Source: Phytoactinopolyspora limicola
GTDB taxonomy: Bacteria > Actinomycetota > Actinomycetes > Jiangellales > Jiangellaceae
Length of the DNA: 43,351 nucleotides
Direction: 5' to 3'
NCBI RefSeq assembly: GCF_011320225.1
Contig: NZ_JAAOEN010000028.1
Span: forward strand, 1 to 43,351
How positions within the stretch are numbered: position 1 is the first letter of the stretch; each line of letters begins with the position of its first letter. Below are positions 23,745-32,566 of the stretch, piece after piece. The notes below the pieces were generated by a model that was not told the DNA's origin, ran no database searches, and saw only the letters and a list, made by a program, of their open reading frames with translations. Position numbers and translations under genes: made by a program.

Positions 23745-26183
23745 GTGAGACAAACACACCGCCGATGGCTGACGGCCGCGGTGGCGAGCACAGGCGCCGG
23801 AGCACTGGCGTTCGGTGCGGTCACCCTGCCCGCAGGAGCCGACGAGAACGACGTATCTATTCAGCCCGACAAAACCATCGAGGCGACCCTCGCCACTGTC
23901 GTGGAGCCTGGGTCGAGTGGCCCCGAAGCTCTCGACCAACTGACCGACGCCGGACTGGCGGCGGTTGCGTCCCGGGCCGGCATGACCGCCCAGGAACTGA
24001 AGGATTTGCTGGCCGCTGACTTGGCCATCGTCTCCTCGACCGGTCACGTCGCCATTGTTGACCAGTGGAAGAACGTGCCCGACGTGGTCGACACCGACTT
24101 CACGCCGGGTTCGGTGCCGGGGAGCCCGGAAGAGGGTTCCCGCCCAGGGGCGAAGCACACCATCTACATCGACTTCGGCCCCACCACTATCGAGGGCACC
24201 CTCTGGAACTCCGAGTTCGGAGTCGATGCGTTCCAGGTCAGCGAGTACCAGGTCAGCGACGCCGTCAAGGCCGAGGTCTGGGAGCGCATCGCCCAGGACT
24301 ACGCGCCCTTCGACGTCAACGTCACCCTGACCGACCCGGGTGCCGACCTGTGGCGCTCCGGGCCCGACGATGACGAGTACGGTTCCCACCTGCTGATCGT
24401 CGGCGACAACAACGACATGGCTGAGCTCGGCCTCCAAGGCGGCGTCGCCTGGCTGAACGGGTTCGGTAGCGAGTTCTTCAGCCCCGCGCTGGTCTCGGCC
24501 GAAGGTGTCAACCACAACCCGAAGGCCATCGCGGACGCCGGTAGCCACGAGGTCGGCCACAACCTGGGCCTCAACCACCACGGCCACGTCGACAGCGACC
24601 TCACCGATGGCGACACCACCTACTACGTCCCCAGCGAGGGGCTGTGGGGCCCGATCATGGGTGCGCCGTACAACGTGCCGATCGGTACCTGGTCCACCGG
24701 TGACTACGCCGGCGCGGACAACGACCAGGACGACATCGCGGTCATGACTGACCAGAGCGCTCCGGTCGAGTGGTTCGCCGGCCTGTTCGACCAGAACGGT
24801 GACCCGTGGGAAGGCGGGGTCTGCCGTTACATCGACGGTGACCTGGACAACGACTTCGAAACCACGCCGCCCGGCTCGGGGCAGAACTTCTACGAGCCGA
24901 CCGAGGCCAATCAGTGTGCCTTCGAGGAGAGCGACCACCCGGGCGCGCCGCTGACGGCGGAGTTCGAGTTCGTGGGTCGCACCGCGCTGATCTCCGACCC
25001 GCACGGTGACAGCACCGGTGACGCCACCTCGCTGGACAACGCGGACGGCACGTTCGCCGACGAGGGTGTCATCATCGACCGGGACGACACCGACGTGTTC
25101 AGCGTCGTCACCATTGGTGGACCGTTCGTCGCCATCGCGGAGCCGGCCAGCGAGGTCGGGGCCACCCTCGACATCAAGCTGTCGCTGCTGGACTCCGATG
25201 GCGAGGTCATCGAAGAGGCTGAAGAAGAGACCACCGACGTCAACGGCGAACTGGCCGCTGGTATGGGTGCCTCTATCACCACCGACCTCGACGCCGGCGT
25301 GTACTACCTCGCCGTCGAGGGCCGTGGCGAGGGCGACCCGAGCCAGAGCACGGTTGACGTGAGCGCGGGTTACACCGACTACGGCAGCCTCGGCTACTAC
25401 ACCCTCACCGGTGCGGCCGAGCCGCTGGACGTCGACCCCGTCGTTATCACCGCGCCGGAGGATGGCGCCGAGGTGGACCTCGGTGAGCTGGACGTCACCG
25501 GTACCGCTGAGCCCGGTGCCGAGGTGTCGCTGACCCTCAACGACGACGCCGCGGCCGATGCCACCGCCGACGACGAAGGCAACTGGAGCACCAGCGTCGA
25601 CGTCAACTACGGCGAGTCGACCATCACCGCCACTCAGTCGGTCGAGGGTCTGGACGTGCCGGGATCGGACTCCGTGACCGTGAGTGTCGCGGTGCCCGCA
25701 CCCGAGATCGCCCAGCCGTCGGATGGCGACACCGCCAGGATCGCCACACCCACCTTCAGTGGTACTGGGATTCCTGGGGCGACCGTCACGCTGATGATCG
25801 TCTGCGAGGACGACTTCTCGCTGACCGCCGACGCTGACGACGCCGTGGATGCCGATGGCGAGTGGTCCTTCACCCCGGAGGAGTCGCTGCCGAACGGCGA
25901 CTGCACCGTGGTGGCGACTCAGACCATCAACAACGTCAGCTCGCCGAGCACCGACGAGGTGAACTTCACCGTCGACGTGCGTGACGACGAGGGCGACGAG
26001 GACGGTGACGAAGACGGCACCGAGGATGGTGACGAGGACGGCACCGAAGATGGCGACGAGGACGGCGACGACCTGCCGGACACCGGTGCGGGTAACCTCA
26101 CCGGCCTGGCGATCGGCGCCCTGCTGCTGGTCGTCGGTGGTGCGCTCTTCGCGCGCACTCGCCGGGCCCAGGCCCTGAGCTAG
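23745..26183 (+). CDS. Sortase-anchored secreted metzincin metalloprotease with Ig-like repeats
   Basis: 812 residues from GTG. A signal peptide (RRWLTAAVASTGAGALAFGA, cleavage near residue 32) is followed by an N-terminal helical region (~45-110), then a zinc protease domain with DYAPFDVNVT and HEVGHNLGLNHHG (268-280; metzincin HExxHxxGxxH) and a likely Met-turn IMGAPYN. A beta-rich domain and two bacterial Ig-like repeats (~550-640 and ~650-750) come next, then an acidic linker of DEDG/TEDG units. It ends in LPDTG (777-781), a hydrophobic helix and RTRRAQ, a sortase anchor. It is therefore a cell-wall-attached protease. The 246-base upstream gap is AT-richer than its surroundings and should hold the promoter. 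No sortase gene is in the window. Confidence 0.88.
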   Translation: MRQTHRRWLTAAVASTGAGALAFGAVTLPAGADENDVSIQPDKTIEATLATVVEPGSSGPEALDQLTDAGLAAVASRAGMTAQELKDLLAADLAIVSSTGHVAIVDQWKNVPDVVDTDFTPGSVPGSPEEGSRPGAKHTIYIDFGPTTIEGTLWNSEFGVDAFQVSEYQVSDAVKAEVWERIAQDYAPFDVNVTLTDPGADLWRSGPDDDEYGSHLLIVGDNNDMAELGLQGGVAWLNGFGSEFFSPALVSAEGVNHNPKAIADAGSHEVGHNLGLNHHGHVDSDLTDGDTTYYVPSEGLWGPIMGAPYNVPIGTWSTGDYAGADNDQDDIAVMTDQSAPVEWFAGLFDQNGDPWEGGVCRYIDGDLDNDFETTPPGSGQNFYEPTEANQCAFEESDHPGAPLTAEFEFVGRTALISDPHGDSTGDATSLDNADGTFADEGVIIDRDDTDVFSVVTIGGPFVAIAEPASEVGATLDIKLSLLDSDGEVIEEAEEETTDVNGELAAGMGASITTDLDAGVYYLAVEGRGEGDPSQSTVDVSAGYTDYGSLGYYTLTGAAEPLDVDPVVITAPEDGAEVDLGELDVTGTAEPGAEVSLTLNDDAAADATADDEGNWSTSVDVNYGESTITATQSVEGLDVPGSDSVTVSVAVPAPEIAQPSDGDTARIATPTFSGTGIPGATVTLMIVCEDDFSLTADADDAVDADGEWSFTPEESLPNGDCTVVATQTINNVSSPSTDEVNFTVDVRDDEGDEDGDEDGTEDGDEDGTEDGDEDGDDLPDTGAGNLTGLAIGALLLVVGGALFARTRRAQALS

Positions 26184-26229
26184 TCAGGCTTCAGCATTGA
26201 AGACCTGACCGGTTCGACGGACCGCTCAG

Positions 26230-26276
26230 AAGAGGGGCGTGGAGACGCGGATATCGCGTCGCCACGCCCCTCTTTT
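26230..26276 (+). terminator. Rho-independent terminator after the metalloprotease gene
   Basis: AAGAGGGGCGTGG (26230-26242) pairs perfectly with CCACGCCCCTCTT (26262-26274). Inside it, GACGCG and CGCGTC pair again around GATAT. The stem ends in TTTT on the plus strand, as expected for an intrinsic terminator. It also separates the protease gene from the small gene at 26409. Confidence 0.85.
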
Positions 26277-26408
26277 CCGTTGCTCGGGCACGATAGGGGA
26301 ACTGATGGGCGGCGCGGACCGTCCCACGAAGGAAGCGGATCGTCTGCGGAGCGCTGCCTGGAAGCCGGTGGGGACCACGAGTTGGACACATCACAACTGG
26401 AGGAAGAC

Positions 26409-26669
26409 ATGGAGCCGCGAGACAGGCCGGCCACCCTGGGCGAGATCGGCCTGAAAGTCTTGCCGGAGCCGATGAACGGTGTTGAGGCGATCGAGGCGTT
26501 GGGCGACAAGCTGGATCTGGTTGCGCGGCGCAACGGTATGACGCCGGAGAAGTTGCGGGCCACCATGGAGCGGGACCGCTCGTTGTGGATCTCCCCGCGG
26601 GGGTTCATCGTCTACCGGGACCCTGCGCCGCCAGCGCCGACCGATTCTCCGAGCCCTCCCACCCCATGA
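26409..26669 (+). CDS. Small protein resembling the N-terminal region of the adjacent metalloprotease
   Basis: 86 residues from ATG, with GGAGG six bases upstream. No signal peptide. The central part, LDLVARRNGMTPEKLRATME followed by RDRSLWISPRGFIVYRD, matches residues ~71-105 of the protease upstream (LAAVASRAGMTAQELKDLLA, then ADLAIVSSTGHVAIVD) in pattern: R.GMT...L......D......S..G...V.D. The tail is Pro/Ser/Thr-rich. The same helix-plus-hairpin pattern precedes several secreted peptidases. I infer a propeptide-like domain standing alone, with unknown role. The TGA stop lies inside the 60-bp palindrome at 26662. Confidence 0.6.
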   Translation: MEPRDRPATLGEIGLKVLPEPMNGVEAIEALGDKLDLVARRNGMTPEKLRATMERDRSLWISPRGFIVYRDPAPPAPTDSPSPPTP

Positions 26670-26721
26670 TCATGAACACTTTGCCGTGTCATGACACGGC
26701 AAAGTGTTCATGATCATGGGG
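26662..26721. repeat. 60-bp perfect palindrome between convergent genes (copy 1)
   Basis: Arms of 28 bp, CCCCATGATCATGAACACTT continuing to TTGCCGTGT, flank a self-complementary CATG centre, so the whole 60 bp is a perfect palindrome. It overlaps the 3' ends of both convergent genes. The TGA of the plus-strand gene (26667-26669) and the TGA of the minus-strand ATPase (26714-26716) are both supplied by its CCATGA. A T-run is absent. It is almost identical to the palindrome at 35727. Confidence 0.9.
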
Positions 26722-28414
26722 ATGGTCGGGGAGTGGTCCGGCGGCGGCGCTGTTCGGCTGGGTCGGGCACCGGAGCCGCGGCCAGGAGGCGTTGTGTGTA
26801 CTCCTGTTGGGGCCGGGTGAGCACGTCGTCTCGCCGCCCCTGCTCGACCAGCACCCCTTGATGCATCACGGCGATCTCGTTGGCCAGCAACTCGACGACG
26901 GCGAGGTCGTGGCTGACGAACAGGCACGAGAAGCCGAGGCGGGCCTGGAGGTCGAGGAGGAGGTCCAGCACCCGCGCCTGCACCGATACGTCGAGCGCGC
27001 TGGTGGGTTCGTCCGCGACGAGCAGCACCGGGTCAAGCGCGATCGCCCGTGCGATACCGATACGCTGGCGCTGCCCGCCGGAGAGTTCGTGGGGAAACCG
27101 GCGGCGCCACGACGCCGGAAGCTCGACGCTCTCCAGCAGCTCACTGACGCGGCGTTCCAGCTGTGCTCGACCGGCTCGGCTGCCCTGCAAGCGGATCGGC
27201 TCGGCGATGCTGTCACCGACGGTGAGCCGGGGATTCAGCGACGACGCCGGGTCTTGGAACACCATGCCGATGCGCCGGCGGACGTCGCGCAGCTGTCGGC
27301 GGGAGGCGCGGGTGATGTCCGTGCCGTCGACGACGACGCGTCCCGTGGTCGCCCGCAGCAACCCCACCGCGCATCGCCCGAGTGTTGTCTTGCCGGAACC
27401 GGACTCGCCGACCAGCCCGGTGATCTGTCCGCGGGGGATCGTTAAGGTGACGTCGTCGACCGCGCGGAACGCACCGCGCCCGAGCCGTCCCGGGTATTCG
27501 ATCACGACGTTGTGTAGTTCGAGGGCGTTCGATGCCCCGGCCGGTTCCGCGGGGCGAGGGCCCGTGGTGGCGGGGGCGGCGTCTGGCGCGGTCGTGGACT
27601 CGAGTAGCCGCCCAGACTGGGGCCGGTGGCCCAGGTGAGGGACGGCGGCGAGGAGCTGCTGGGTGTAAGGGTGCTGGGGGTTGGCGAACAGGGCGTCGAC
27701 GGGGGCTTGCTCGACGATCTCGCCCCGGCGCATCACCACGACTCGGTCGGCGATGTCGGCGACCACCCCCATGTCGTGGGTGATCAGCACTATGGCCGAC
27801 GTGAGCCGGTGCCGGAGGTCGCGCAACAGGTCGAGGATCTCGGCCTGGACGGTGACGTCGAGCGCTGTTGTGGGTTCGTCGGCGATCAGTACGGTGGGGT
27901 CGCAGGAAATGGCCATCGCGATGACGGCCCGTTGACGCTGACCACCGGAGAGCTGGTGGGGGTAGTAGCTAAACCGTTCGGCCGGGTCGGGTAGGCCGAC
28001 GACGTCGAGCAGTTCGACGGCACGGGCACGGGCGGCGGACCGGGACAGTGACGTGTGCAGGCGGAGTGCTTCGACGATCTGCGAGCCAATGGTCAGAACC
28101 GGGTTGAGCGCCGTCATCGGCTCCTGGAACACCATGGCGACGTCTTTGCCGCGCAGCCGTCGTAGCCGGGCCTTGTCCGGAGTGGTGACGTCGTCGCCGC
28201 CGACCTCGATCCGGCCGGTGCGCCGTGCCGTGGCCGGCAGCAGGCCGAGGACGGCGGTGGCGCTGATGCTCTTGCCGGAGCCGGATTCACCGACGACGGC
28301 GAGAATCTCGCCGGGCTGAACGCTGAACGTGACCTCATGGGCCGCGTCGACTCTGCCGTCACCGGACGGGAAGCTGACGGTCAGCGCGTGTAGGGCCAGG
28401 GCCGGCGTGGTCAT
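26714..28414 (-). CDS. Fused dipeptide/oligopeptide ABC transporter ATPase (DppD-DppF type)
   Basis: 566 residues with two complete ABC ATPase domains. The first has Walker A GESGSGKS (42-49), signature LSGGQRQR (155-162) and Walker B VLIADEP. The second has Walker A GESGSGKT (336-343), LSGGQRQR and LLVADEP. A linker rich in Pro/Ala lies around 268-295. Each domain ends in the oligopeptide-transport C-terminal extension (PQHPYTQQLLAAVP, PQQEYTQRLLAAAP). It should power the DppB/DppC permeases encoded at 32567-34491. The gene begins by ATGA overlap with the Lrp regulator, so regulator and ATPase form one operon divergent from the other transporter genes. Confidence 0.92.
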   Translation of the reverse strand: MTTPALALHALTVSFPSGDGRVDAAHEVTFSVQPGEILAVVGESGSGKSISATAVLGLLPATARRTGRIEVGGDDVTTPDKARLRRLRGKDVAMVFQEPMTALNPVLTIGSQIVEALRLHTSLSRSAARARAVELLDVVGLPDPAERFSYYPHQLSGGQRQRAVIAMAISCDPTVLIADEPTTALDVTVQAEILDLLRDLRHRLTSAIVLITHDMGVVADIADRVVVMRRGEIVEQAPVDALFANPQHPYTQQLLAAVPHLGHRPQSGRLLESTTAPDAAPATTGPRPAEPAGASNALELHNVVIEYPGRLGRGAFRAVDDVTLTIPRGQITGLVGESGSGKTTLGRCAVGLLRATTGRVVVDGTDITRASRRQLRDVRRRIGMVFQDPASSLNPRLTVGDSIAEPIRLQGSRAGRAQLERRVSELLESVELPASWRRRFPHELSGGQRQRIGIARAIALDPVLLVADEPTSALDVSVQARVLDLLLDLQARLGFSCLFVSHDLAVVELLANEIAVMHQGVLVEQGRRDDVLTRPQQEYTQRLLAAAPVPDPAEQRRRRTTPRPSP

Positions 28415-29424
28415 GTCGCGGCCTTTCTGTCGCCGTTGTCCAGGTGGGGTGACTCGACGTGGGTGTAGGCGCGTTTGATGGTGGCCAGCTCGAGCCCGAT
28501 CTCGGTGCGTCGCAGGCCGGGAAGGTTGGCCAGCACCTGCGTGATGAAGCGGTGCAGGTCGGGTTGGTCACGAAGCACGACCTCGCAGGTGAGGTCGCTG
28601 TACCCGGCGGTAGCCGCGACGTATCTGACTTCTGGGCGGGCGGCGAGTATGCGGGCGGCTTCGTCGAGGTGCCGCAGGTCCATGCCGAGCCAGCACATGA
28701 CCTCAACGCCGTAGCCGAGCAGTTCCGGCCGGACGATGGTGGTGAAGCGGACCCTGCCGTCGGCGACAAGGGCGTTGAGCCGTCGTTTTGCCATGGACTC
28801 GCTGATGTTGAGCCGGCCGGCGATCGAGGCGAAACTCAGCCTGGCGTCTTCGGCCAGGAGGGCCACGAGTGCTTCGTCGCGCTCGTCCAGGGAGTCCGGC
28901 TCGTGCTCGACGATCTCGCCACGATCGTGGGTGAGTGCGGCGGTGGTGTCGTCGTCGAGAGTGCCGTGTGACCACACGTGGGCAACTTTGTAGTGGGCGA
29001 TGACGCTCTCGGTGACGGTGGAGCTGATCCCCGGCACCTGCTCTACCTCGTTGAAAAGGATGTGGGCGAGCTGCCGCTGGGACGGCACGATGAGTTCGAG
29101 GACGACGTCGAACGAACCGGTGACGAGGGACAGGAACCGGACGTCGGGGCGTTTGGCCAGCTCGGCGGCGACCTGGGTGACCAGGCCGGCCTGGCATTTC
29201 ACCTGGAGCATCACGGGGTGGCCGTAGCCGCAGCGCAGCGGGTCGGTCGAGGCAACCACCCGGACCACACCAGAGGCGAACATGCGCTGAGCGCGTCGGG
29301 CGACGGTGGAGTCCGATGTGCCGACGGCGCGAGCGATCTGCTGCCACGTGGCCCGGCCATGGATCTGCATGGCCGCGACGATCTGGCGGTCTAGTGGGTC
29401 GAGCGCGGGGGAGTGTTCGGTCAT
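28411..29424 (-). CDS. Lrp/AsnC family regulator with duplicated HTH-ligand modules
   Basis: About 337 residues, twice the usual Lrp length. Module 1 has an HTH at ~8-55 (LDRQIVAAMQIHGRATWQQI, TSDSTVARRAQRM) and an AsnC ligand/oligomer domain to ~150. Module 2 has an HTH at ~183-230 (LVALLAEDARLSFASIAGRL, NISESMAKRRLNAL) and a second AsnC domain. Double modules of this kind occur in actinobacteria. Lrp proteins bind amino acids or peptides, which fits the surrounding peptide genes. ATG 29424 is chosen because AGGA precedes it; ATG 29430 is six bases upstream. It is divergent from the M19 operon, whose promoter carries a palindrome at 29568. Confidence 0.88.
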   Translation of the reverse strand: MTEHSPALDPLDRQIVAAMQIHGRATWQQIARAVGTSDSTVARRAQRMFASGVVRVVASTDPLRCGYGHPVMLQVKCQAGLVTQVAAELAKRPDVRFLSLVTGSFDVVLELIVPSQRQLAHILFNEVEQVPGISSTVTESVIAHYKVAHVWSHGTLDDDTTAALTHDRGEIVEHEPDSLDERDEALVALLAEDARLSFASIAGRLNISESMAKRRLNALVADGRVRFTTIVRPELLGYGVEVMCWLGMDLRHLDEAARILAARPEVRYVAATAGYSDLTCEVVLRDQPDLHRFITQVLANLPGLRRTEIGLELATIKRAYTHVESPHLDNGDRKAAT

Positions 29425-29567
29425 GGCCATCCTGTTCTGCGTCGTCGGAACGAGCTTAGCGGACGTTAGATGCAGGAATCCATCTTGTAATCTCGATCAA
29501 GCGTCTATCTCAGTCATATAGCTTGCCAACAATGCAGATTTCTGGCACCGTAGCAAATCCAACAGTA

Positions 29568-29586
29568 GGTATCCGGTCCGGATACC
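29568..29586. promoter_or_regulatory. 19-bp palindrome in the divergent lrp / peptidase promoter region
   Basis: GGTATCCGG-T-CCGGATACC is a perfect 9-1-9 inverted repeat between the lrp-type gene (start 29424) and the M19 peptidase (start 29628). The region from 29455 to 29585 is AT-rich compared with its surroundings. It is a candidate operator for the Lrp-type regulator, 41 bases before the peptidase start codon. No binding evidence exists. Confidence 0.5.
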
Positions 29587-29627
29587 AGCTTTTTGCCACA
29601 CCGCGCAGCCGTTCCAGGAGGTCTTCC

Positions 29628-30839
29628 GTGCTCGAGCCAGCCCCGCGTTATGACGGGTACCGGTCGTACAGCTACCTGCGGGAGGGCGTCGACTACAAGT
29701 CGTTCGACCTCGCTCAGGAGATTGGCCGGGTGCCCGAGTACACCGGACTCGGGTTGACCGACACCCAGCGGGAACGCGTATCCCGGCTGCTGTCCGAGAG
29801 CCTGGTGATCTCCACTCACGAGCACCCGAGCCGGTTCCCACAGCAGATCGACGAAACGATCGACTACAACCGGCACGGCCGACACCGCACCGGATACGAA
29901 GGATTGGCGCGATCCGGGCTCACTGTCGTGTTCGACAACTTCATGGACGGTACCGCCTGTGTCACGAGCCACGCGGGCTGGAAATGGACCGACATCATCG
30001 CAGACCTCGGCATGCGGTTCAGTGACCTCGCCCAGCAGGACTTCGTCGTCAAAGCAGAGACGGTGGCCGACATCAGGCACGCCCAAGAGACTGGCCGTAT
30101 CGCCCTAGTGGCCGGCTTGGAGGCGGCGACCCCGATCGAAAACGAACTCGACCGGATCGACATCCTCTACGGGTTCGGTGTGCGCCAGATGGGCATCGCC
30201 TACAGCGAGGCGAACACGCTGGGCAGCGGGCTGAAAGAGCGTCGCGACGGTGGCTTGACGGCATTCGGCCGGCGGGCCGTCGAACGGATGAACGCACTCG
30301 GCATCATCATCGACGTCTCTCACTCCGGTGATGTGACGTCGCAAGAGGTGATCGAGCATTCCACGAAGCCGATCATCATCACCCACGCCGGTGCACGCGG
30401 GGTATGGGACACCAACCGGATGAAGCCGGACCACGTCATCAAAGCCTGTGCCGAACGCGGCGGCGTCATAGGTCTGGAGGCGGCACCACACACCACCCTC
30501 TCGGCGGCGCACCCCAAACACAACCTCGAGTCGGTCATGGACCACTTCGTCTACTGTGTCGACCTGGTGGGCATCGAACACGTCGCGTTCGGACCGGACA
30601 CGCTGTTCGGTGACCACGTCGGCCTGCACCGCCTGTTCGCTGGCCACTTGTCGATCGGCGAGGCCCACGGCTCGGCAGAGTACGAAGAGGTCGAGTATGT
30701 CGACGGCCTGGAGAACCCGGCCGAGTGCTTCTGGAACATCGTCGGCTGGTTGGTCACGCACGACTACTCCGATGACGAAATTCGCGCCGTCATCGGTGGC
30801 AACGCGATGCGAGTGATCGAGGAGGCTTGGAACAGATGA
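29628..30839 (+). CDS. Membrane dipeptidase family (peptidase M19)
   Basis: 403 residues from GTG, five bases after AGGAGGT. Amidohydrolase-fold zinc dipeptidase family. Likely metal residues are His64 and His66 (ISTHEHPSRFP), bridging Glu165 (AGLEAATPIENE), His232 (DVSHSG) and His253 (ITHAGARGVW). The first pair is HxH where classical renal dipeptidase-type members have HxD. No signal peptide, so despite the family name it is probably cytoplasmic and acts on imported dipeptides. The frame stays open upstream to 29523 without a ribosome-binding site. Its stop overlaps the start of the solute-binding protein gene (ATGA). Confidence 0.88.
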   Translation: MLEPAPRYDGYRSYSYLREGVDYKSFDLAQEIGRVPEYTGLGLTDTQRERVSRLLSESLVISTHEHPSRFPQQIDETIDYNRHGRHRTGYEGLARSGLTVVFDNFMDGTACVTSHAGWKWTDIIADLGMRFSDLAQQDFVVKAETVADIRHAQETGRIALVAGLEAATPIENELDRIDILYGFGVRQMGIAYSEANTLGSGLKERRDGGLTAFGRRAVERMNALGIIIDVSHSGDVTSQEVIEHSTKPIIITHAGARGVWDTNRMKPDHVIKACAERGGVIGLEAAPHTTLSAAHPKHNLESVMDHFVYCVDLVGIEHVAFGPDTLFGDHVGLHRLFAGHLSIGEAHGSAEYEEVEYVDGLENPAECFWNIVGWLVTHDYSDDEIRAVIGGNAMRVIEEAWNR

Positions 30840-32518
30840 CACGCAGCAGGATCACCCGGGCGGGCTGGCGGGGCGCGGCGGTAGCCGTGTCCGTGGCAGC
30901 CATGATGGCCGCCTGCAGTCCTTCCAACCCGGACGCAAGCGACGACGCGTCGGGTCCGGACGGCGGTGCCGCCGATGCCGATGGCGACGACGATTCCGGC
31001 CGGCCCGCGGGGGAGGCCGGCGGGGACATCCGTATCGGTACCACCGCCGACGTCGTCAACTTCAACCCGCTGGTGGGCAACAGCCGGACGGATAGTTGGG
31101 TGACCAACCTGATGTACCCGGCGATGATGACCATCAACGCCGACGCCGAGAAGGTGCCCGCGTTGGCCACCGACTGGGGTTACGACGACGACGGCCTCGG
31201 GGCCTGGATCGAGATCCGGGACGACATGACGTGGACCGACGGCACGCCACTCACCGCGGCCGACGTCGCCTTCACCATCGAGGCGATCAAAGAAGAGAGC
31301 CTCGGCACGGTCGCCGGAATGATCGGCGCGCTCGACGGCGCCGAAGCCGTCTCGGACACGAGGGTGGAGTTCACCCTGAACCGTCCGGACGGCGCGTTCA
31401 TCAACAGTGTCGGCTTCTGGATGCCGATCGTGCCGGCCCACGTCTTCGGTGAGGTGGACTCGGTCGCGGAGTTCGCCAACGACGAGGAGTGGGTGTCGGC
31501 CGGCCCGTTCGTCCTCACCCAGGTTGATCGCGGGCAGCGGTACATCCTCGAAGCCGTGGAGGACTACCCGCTCGCGGAGGGCGGACGGGCCAACCTCGAC
31601 CGTGTTGTCTTCCGGGTGTACCCGGACGTCAACACCCAGGTCCTCGCGTTGCGCTCCGGTGAGTTGGACTTGATCGCCAACGCGTTGCCGCCGTCGATGG
31701 TCAACGAGGTCGCAGGTGACGACTCGTTGCAGACCTACCAGGTGCCGTCGCTCGGCTGGGCACACATGCAATACAACATGCGCCGCGAGCCGCTCGACCA
31801 GGTCGAGGTGCGCCGCGCCCTGGCCCATGCGGTCGACTATGAGGCGATCCGCCAGGTGGTGCTCGGTGGTAACGCCGTGTCGGCGAACTCGAGTGTGCTC
31901 ACCCCGACCTACCCACAGTGGGCGGAGGAAGACGCCGAGGAGTACACCTACGATCCGGACCTCTCCCGTAGCCTGCTGGAGGACGCCGGTTTCACCGACT
32001 CCAACGGTAACGGCATGTTCGACGACCTCAGCTTCGAGATGGTCTACGACAGCGGCGATCCGATCATCGCGACCTGGGCGGAGCTGGTCCGGGACCAAAG
32101 CGCGGAAGCGGGTATCGAGATCCGGCTCGCCGGTCTCGAACGCAACACATACATGGATCGCACGGTGAACCGCGATTTCGACATCTACGCTGGCTCGTGG
32201 GCCATCATCGACGAACCGCAGTCGAACTTCACGTTGCTGTTCCACGAAGACGGCTTCATCAACTACGCCGGTGTCGACGACGCGGAGATCAACCGCCTGA
32301 TGGAGGAGTCCGCCACGGCGCTCACCGTCGACGAGGCACGGGAACCGCTGCATGAGATCGCCAGGATCGTCCGAGACGAGGTGTACGACAACGTGATGTA
32401 CGTCGAACAGTTCACCTTCGCCGGCGCGGCCGGCTGGACCGGTCTCGACGCGAAGCCGAGCGAGCTGTTGTCCGTGGTCAACCCGCAGTCTCTGGCGTCG
32501 GCCCAGGCGCCCGAGTGA
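30836..32518 (+). CDS. ABC transporter solute-binding lipoprotein, peptide family 5
   Basis: 560 residues. Signal sequence with lipobox MAAC (Cys27), a Ser/Asp/Gly-rich linker of about 40 residues, then the SBP_bac_5 domain (GGDIRIGTTADVVNFNPLVG, ALATDWG, WTDGTPLTAADVAFTIEAI, VRRALAHAVDYEAI). Lipid-anchored on the outside of the membrane, it captures oligopeptides or similar ligands for the DppB/DppC channel. The ATG overlaps the stop of the M19 gene. A GAGGAGG stretch about 10 bases upstream serves as ribosome-binding site. Confidence 0.92.
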   Translation: MTRSRITRAGWRGAAVAVSVAAMMAACSPSNPDASDDASGPDGGAADADGDDDSGRPAGEAGGDIRIGTTADVVNFNPLVGNSRTDSWVTNLMYPAMMTINADAEKVPALATDWGYDDDGLGAWIEIRDDMTWTDGTPLTAADVAFTIEAIKEESLGTVAGMIGALDGAEAVSDTRVEFTLNRPDGAFINSVGFWMPIVPAHVFGEVDSVAEFANDEEWVSAGPFVLTQVDRGQRYILEAVEDYPLAEGGRANLDRVVFRVYPDVNTQVLALRSGELDLIANALPPSMVNEVAGDDSLQTYQVPSLGWAHMQYNMRREPLDQVEVRRALAHAVDYEAIRQVVLGGNAVSANSSVLTPTYPQWAEEDAEEYTYDPDLSRSLLEDAGFTDSNGNGMFDDLSFEMVYDSGDPIIATWAELVRDQSAEAGIEIRLAGLERNTYMDRTVNRDFDIYAGSWAIIDEPQSNFTLLFHEDGFINYAGVDDAEINRLMEESATALTVDEAREPLHEIARIVRDEVYDNVMYVEQFTFAGAAGWTGLDAKPSELLSVVNPQSLASAQAPE

Positions 32519-32566
32519 CGCTGCTCGACCCGTCCGTCACCACCTCGAAGAGGACCTAGACACACG

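Noticed and set aside
30764-32353. Long antisense frame (529 residues) opposite the solute-binding protein
   Set aside because: Typical GC-rich shadow frame; composition is repetitive in Val/Asp/Gly/Arg and no domain is seen. The same applies to long antisense frames at 23694-25004 and 9360-10754.
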